From contig CANEHP010000089.1 of NCBI GenBank assembly GCA_947427325.1, forward strand, positions 1-9,044: a DNA stretch of 9,044 nucleotides. Reading direction: 5' to 3'. The stretch is from an uncultured Clostridia bacterium (GTDB lineage Bacteria > Bacillota > Clostridia > Oscillospirales > Ruminococcaceae). How positions within the stretch are numbered: the first letter of the stretch is position 1; every line of letters begins with the position of its first letter. The translations under genes were made by a program, and so were the position numbers. Shown here piece by piece: positions 6,182 through 9,044 of this stretch. Under the pieces are notes generated by a model. That model was given only the letters and a program-made list of their open reading frames with translations, did not search any database and was not told the origin of the DNA.

Positions 6182-6372
6182 TACTATTTCTAACTAAAAA
6201 AAGTTCCTTGAACGTTTTTAAGTGTTCCGCTTTCAGCGAAACCGACGGAACGCTGTCCTGTCAAGAAATAGTATTGAACGTACATGCCACGCCGCCTTCA
6301 GCGGCTATTCGGCTTGCACCGAATAATTTAAAAAGGTTAGCACTTTTTTAATTGGAATTAGTATAATACTAT
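6179..6372. mobile_element. MITE-like element abutting the flippase stop (element A, copy 2)
   Basis: The left end ATACTATTTCTAAC plus an A-run (6181-6203) is an imperfect inverted repeat of the right end (6343-6364), matching at 18 of the first 21 positions. The 9-bp direct repeat TAATACTAT borders the unit (6179-6187 and 6364-6372). Internally, AATACTATTTCT (6180-6191) recurs inverted at 6264-6275 as a perfect 12-bp stem. That stem encloses a GTTC/GAAC hairpin and an AGTGTTCCG/CGGAACGCT stem (6221-6254). Three further hairpins follow: GCCGC/GCGGC (6291-6305), TTCGG/CCGAA (6308-6323) and the repeat core at 6322-6366 shared with the left edge of the window. There is no transposase. Together with the terminator at 6384-6436 it fills the 326-bp gene-free gap between the flippase and cdaR. 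Confidence 0.6.
6196..6219 (+). terminator. Short terminator-like hairpin behind the flippase gene
   Basis: Seven A, GTTC-CTT-GAAC (6203-6213), a bulged G and five T (6215-6219) form a small intrinsic-terminator-like hairpin 14 nt after the flippase stop codon. The GC part is only 4 bp, so efficiency may be low. It lies inside element A. Confidence 0.4.
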
Positions 6373-6383
6373 ATTAATAATAT

Positions 6384-6436
6384 AAAGGCAGCGCCGCGCA
6401 AAAACCGTATTGCGATTTTTGTGCAGCGCTGCCTTT
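6384..6436 (-). terminator. Terminator of the cdaA-cdaR operon
   Basis: AAAGGCAGCGC (6384-6394) pairs with GCGCTGCCTTT (6426-6436). After one mismatch a second helix of about 9-10 bp with a G-U pair continues the stem, closing a 10-nt loop. Read on the minus strand it is followed by ATATTATTAATA and begins about 70 nt past the cdaR stop at 6508. It could also act on plus-strand transcripts leaving the flippase gene. Confidence 0.75.
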
Positions 6437-6507
6437 AAATCTGTTATTTACCGCTTACTTTTGCTCGAAATGCGTTATTTACAGCATTTATATGTATTTT
6501 GACGCCG

Positions 6508-7806
6508 CTACTCATCTATCTGCTTTGGAGAAATTCTGACGTCAACCTTATAATCGCCGTTTATCCAAGCTTTAATTCTTTGTCCTGCGATTCGCAGAGT
6601 TACCGTAACATTCTTTACGCCCTCTTCCGAATTTATACCCAAAAGGTTTACGGTTCCGCCGATATCGTCGGGAGTAAGATTGTAAAGCAAATTTGACGGT
6701 CCTATTGCTGTAATAGTCAGCTGGCTTGTAACAAAGCTGTAATCAAAGGAGGAATCCCCGTTCAGGAAAGTAAAATTCTCATCTGATACCGCAACGGTAA
6801 ACTCTCTCTTTGTATAGCTTTCCACATTCTGAAAATCTATTCGAGCAACCGCATCATTTGAAAGATTTATATACCCTTCCGGAAGGGATATTGTCAGCTT
6901 TACGCCCAGCTGTAAATTTCTTGCCGTTATTTCGTTTAAATTGATTTCTCCCACATCTATCCGATCAAGGTTATTTATGCTTAAATCATTTGCAGGAGCT
7001 GCTATGGTGATTTCCTTGGGATAAATAGTATACTTTAAGCTGCTGCCGTCAAAATTTGAAGGATAATTTATAGAAACATTAAGAGGCAGTGTTTTAACGC
7101 GATACAGGGGAATTGTAACAGAATAGTTATTTGAAACATATTCAAGCTTTGGATCGTCGATTTTTGTTCCGTTACTGTCATAAAGGCTTACAATACCGCT
7201 GATTCTTGTGGTTTCGGTCAGTATTTCACTGTATTGCGGTTCTATCACGGCTTTTGCCACCGAATCCACCAGGGACTGTTCTCCGCTTACCGTTACCATT
7301 GAGGAGGACAGCGTGATTTCATCGGTTTGTATCTGCAAATCTTCGGCAATTTTAAGATTATCCGTATTAACCTCAAGGGCTACATCCTTTGAAATTATCC
7401 TTTCAACCATTACCTTTGCTGTAAGTCCCTCGGAAACAATATCATAATCGTCACTTGGCTGCACCTTGCTTAAATTTACATCAACAATGTGCTGTCCGGG
7501 AGAAGTAATGCCCGAAAGATCCAATGCGGCAACAAAGTCCTTTGCCTCCAGAGTTCCTATAACATATCGCTTTCCATGAAGCTGAACCGTTACCTCCCTG
7601 TCATAATCGGTTATTTTCAGATTTTCCTTCTGCATAAATGCGGTAGGCTCTGCGGAAACGGTCACTCCGTCAATATGATCATAAACATTGGGGAACGCCT
7701 GAATAGATACCGCAAACCATATTACTATAGCGCAAATTACCGATAAAATAACGGTTTTAAGCTCTTTTTTAAAGAAAGTGCCCACTCTTTTTAAAAAATT
7801 TTTCAT
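6508..7806 (-). CDS. cdaR: YbbR-domain protein, regulator of the CdaA di-adenylate cyclase
   Basis: This 432-residue protein has a positively charged N-terminus (KNFLKRVGTFFKKELK) and one membrane segment at about 17-37 (VILSVICAIVIWFAVSIQAF). A long beta-rich extracytoplasmic region then contains about four YbbR repeats of roughly 80-90 residues, first at about 43-125. Recurring elements such as GVTV...EP, VTVQLHGK, VTVSGEQSLVDSV and LTITAIGPSNLL mark the repeats. CdaR (YbbR) binds CdaA in the membrane and modulates its cyclase activity. It starts 53 nt after the cdaA stop; AAGGA lies about 11 nt before the ATG, a rather long spacing. The gene order cdaA-cdaR is the conserved Firmicutes arrangement. 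The operon ends here, since a terminator follows and no glmM gene lies downstream. Confidence 0.88.
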   Translation of the reverse strand: MKNFLKRVGTFFKKELKTVILSVICAIVIWFAVSIQAFPNVYDHIDGVTVSAEPTAFMQKENLKITDYDREVTVQLHGKRYVIGTLEAKDFVAALDLSGITSPGQHIVDVNLSKVQPSDDYDIVSEGLTAKVMVERIISKDVALEVNTDNLKIAEDLQIQTDEITLSSSMVTVSGEQSLVDSVAKAVIEPQYSEILTETTRISGIVSLYDSNGTKIDDPKLEYVSNNYSVTIPLYRVKTLPLNVSINYPSNFDGSSLKYTIYPKEITIAAPANDLSINNLDRIDVGEINLNEITARNLQLGVKLTISLPEGYINLSNDAVARIDFQNVESYTKREFTVAVSDENFTFLNGDSSFDYSFVTSQLTITAIGPSNLLYNLTPDDIGGTVNLLGINSEEGVKNVTVTLRIAGQRIKAWINGDYKVDVRISPKQIDE

Positions 7807-7859
7807 TTATATCCCGATCCTTTTTGATCTGACAGTTTGACAATTCATCGTGCTTTTGA

Positions 7860-8753
7860 TTATTTAACCGCCGTTTCTTTTTGTTTTTTCCCCTTACCCG
7901 AAGCAGCCTTTTTGGTTTTTTTGGGATTTTCGGGAGCAGTGCGTATAAGCTGCTCAGTAAGATACTTTCTTAACGTAACCCCCGAAAAGTTTCTTGTAAG
8001 CTTTCCATCCTCAGCCACCGAGATAACTCCCGTTTCCTCGGAAACAACTATAACAATGGCGTCGGAAACCTCGCTTATGCCTATTGCCGCACGATGCCGT
8101 GTTCCAAGCTCCTTTGGCACAAGCTCTTCCTTGGCAGGTTTAGGCAGGTAGCAGGCGGCGGCGTGAATGAGTCCGTCCCTTATAATCACTGCGCCGTCAT
8201 GAAGCGGGGTGTTGGGCACGAATATATTTCCGAAAAGCTCTGCGCTTGGAACAGCGTTAATCAAAGTTCCCGTTTCAATCTGCTCGCCCAATTTAGTTTG
8301 CCTCTCAATTACTATAAGTGCGCCTGTCATTGTGCGGGAAAGACCTTCACAGGCTTTTGCAATACTGTTTATCACTATGGTATTCTTTTTATTTTCTTCA
8401 TCGCTTGCCTGCTCCAAAAACGGCAGTCTTTTAGACATTTTGGTTCTGCCCACCCTCTCCAAAATTCTTCTGAGCTCAGGCTGGAACATTACGATAATTG
8501 CCAATAATCCTATATTAAAGAAGGTTTGAGCGATAATGCCCATTACCTTAAATTGAAGCTGCTCCAAAAAAAACAGCAGGACAGAGAGGAAAACAATGCC
8601 TTTAATAAGCTGTTCTGCTCTTGTCTCCCGCATAAGCTTTATACAGAAAAACATAATAACGGACAGAAAAATAATATCGAGAATATCAATGGGAGTGATA
8701 TAGCTTAAAACACTTTTAATGTTGTCCCAAATATCCATAAGATAGGCAAACAC
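7860..8753 (-). CDS. cdaA: Membrane di-adenylate cyclase CdaA (DisA_N/DAC domain)
   Basis: CdaA makes cyclic di-AMP from two ATP, a signal for potassium/osmolyte and cell-wall homeostasis. Numbering from the furthest upstream in-frame Met (8771, 303 residues), three membrane helices lie at about 30-46, 55-71 and 78-97, with RETRAEQLIKGI (48-59) typical of the family. The DAC catalytic motifs follow: LHDGAVII (Asp192-Gly-Ala) and GTRHRAA (Arg225-His-Arg). A lysine-rich tail (about 282-303) is longer than usual. The start is uncertain: GTG at 8753 has AGGTG 5 nt upstream and is preferred (297 residues). ATG at 8738 (MDIWDNIKS) best matches family length but lacks a ribosome site, as does ATG at 8771. 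It is the first gene of the operon with cdaR. Confidence 0.93.
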   Translation of the reverse strand: MFAYLMDIWDNIKSVLSYITPIDILDIIFLSVIMFFCIKLMRETRAEQLIKGIVFLSVLLFFLEQLQFKVMGIIAQTFFNIGLLAIIVMFQPELRRILERVGRTKMSKRLPFLEQASDEENKKNTIVINSIAKACEGLSRTMTGALIVIERQTKLGEQIETGTLINAVPSAELFGNIFVPNTPLHDGAVIIRDGLIHAAACYLPKPAKEELVPKELGTRHRAAIGISEVSDAIVIVVSEETGVISVAEDGKLTRNFSGVTLRKYLTEQLIRTAPENPKKTKKAASGKGKKQKETAVK

Positions 8754-8852
8754 AAAAACACCTGCTTTCATTTGGGTGTAGATAAAACGCAGCTTGGAAG
8801 GTAAAGGCGGCTAAAGAATACAGCCATTAATTATGGTTATGTATTGCCGCAT

Positions 8853-8885
8853 TATAAAGCATACCCTTTCAAGGTATGCTTTATA
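8853..8885. terminator. Strong hairpin upstream of cdaA
   Basis: TATAAAGCATACC (8853-8865) and GGTATGCTTTATA (8873-8885) form a perfect 13-bp stem with a 7-nt loop. T-rich ends lie on both strands. It probably terminates the gene to the right of the window that runs towards cdaA, isolating the cdaA operon. No convincing sigma-A promoter for cdaA was found between it and the start codon; TATTCT on the minus strand near 8812-8817 is only a weak candidate. Confidence 0.55.
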
Positions 8886-8938
8886 GAATAATATTAACAT
8901 ATATGGATAAGAATTGCAAGGATTTTAATCAGTTTTTT

Positions 8939-8959
8939 AAAGGAAAAGCTTTCCTTTTT
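8939..8959. terminator. Short palindromic hairpin with T tail
   Basis: AAAGGAAA (8939-8946) pairs with TTTCCTTT (8950-8957), and the run of T continues to 8959. It resembles a weak terminator. The flanking sequence 8772-9044 has no open reading frame of note, so its gene would lie outside the window. Confidence 0.25.
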
Positions 8960-9014
8960 CAAGAAGCGGGTACTTTTCAGCTCGACTGTCTTGACAGCAC
9001 GAATTTCAAAAAGT

Positions 9015-9041
9015 GTCGGAATTTTCAAGGAAAATTCCGAC
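9015..9041. repeat. Perfect 12-bp inverted repeat at the right edge
   Basis: GTCGGAATTTTC (9015-9026) and GAAAATTCCGAC (9030-9041) form a perfect 12-bp stem with a 3-nt loop. A smaller CTGTC/GACAG hairpin lies just before it at 8986-8997. No T tail is visible before the window ends. It could be a terminator, an operator or part of another repeat element. Confidence 0.4.
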
Positions 9042-9044
9042 CGG

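Noticed and set aside
6291..6323. Tandem short hairpins read as a CRISPR-like or tRNA-like array
   Set aside because: The arms differ in sequence, there are no regularly spaced identical repeats or spacers, and no cloverleaf can be formed.
8772..8852. Search for a riboswitch, including c-di-AMP-type, ahead of cdaA
   Set aside because: Only about 80 nt lie between the upstream hairpin and the start, and no recognisable conserved riboswitch core was seen.

Overview
The window looks like ordinary chromosome from a low-GC Gram-positive anaerobe of the Clostridia, probably an Oscillospiraceae/Ruminococcaceae-type bacterium. Evidence is the strong AAGGAG-type ribosome binding sites, moderate-to-low GC, the CdaA-CdaR c-di-AMP pair, a SpoVB-type flippase and a small membrane-anchored Xre regulator. 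The species cannot be named from the sequence alone. Seven protein genes are well supported.

Left part (about 300-3075): two minus-strand dehydrogenase genes, an extended SDR (NAD-dependent epimerase type) followed by a classical SDR, form a tight two-gene operon with 2 nt between them. An AraC-family regulator with an N-terminal cupin domain is transcribed divergently from a short intergenic region. Each side has an extended -10 promoter, and the two overlap. The layout suggests that the AraC protein controls the SDR operon in response to a small, perhaps sugar-like, ligand. The operon ends at a hairpin terminator at 169-205.

Middle part (3076-4477): a terminator closes the AraC gene. An AT-rich stretch of about 400 bp follows that seems to hold decayed coding remnants. 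Next come a recognisable promoter, an Xre-type HTH protein with two C-terminal membrane segments, and a 190 bp inverted-repeat element directly behind its stop codon.

Right part (4478-8771): a 567-residue MurJ/SpoVB-like lipid-linked oligosaccharide flippase (plus) faces the cdaA-cdaR operon (minus), which encodes the membrane di-adenylate cyclase and its YbbR-domain regulator. This pair normally couples c-di-AMP synthesis to cell-wall homeostasis; glmM, its frequent third member, is absent because the operon terminates after cdaR. The 327 bp between the converging genes holds a second inverted-repeat element and the operon's terminator.

The most unusual content lies between the genes. There are at least three small, transposase-free repeat units: 92-164 (one end only), 4116-4305 and 6179-6372. 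All sit at the 3' ends of genes and are built from nested hairpins. The first and third share a core of about 46 nt, and each lies just past the terminator of a minus-strand operon. The second and third share an exact 12-mer at one end. I read these as MITE-like elements that settle at gene ends. The genes themselves belong to known families, and I see no clear new multi-gene system.
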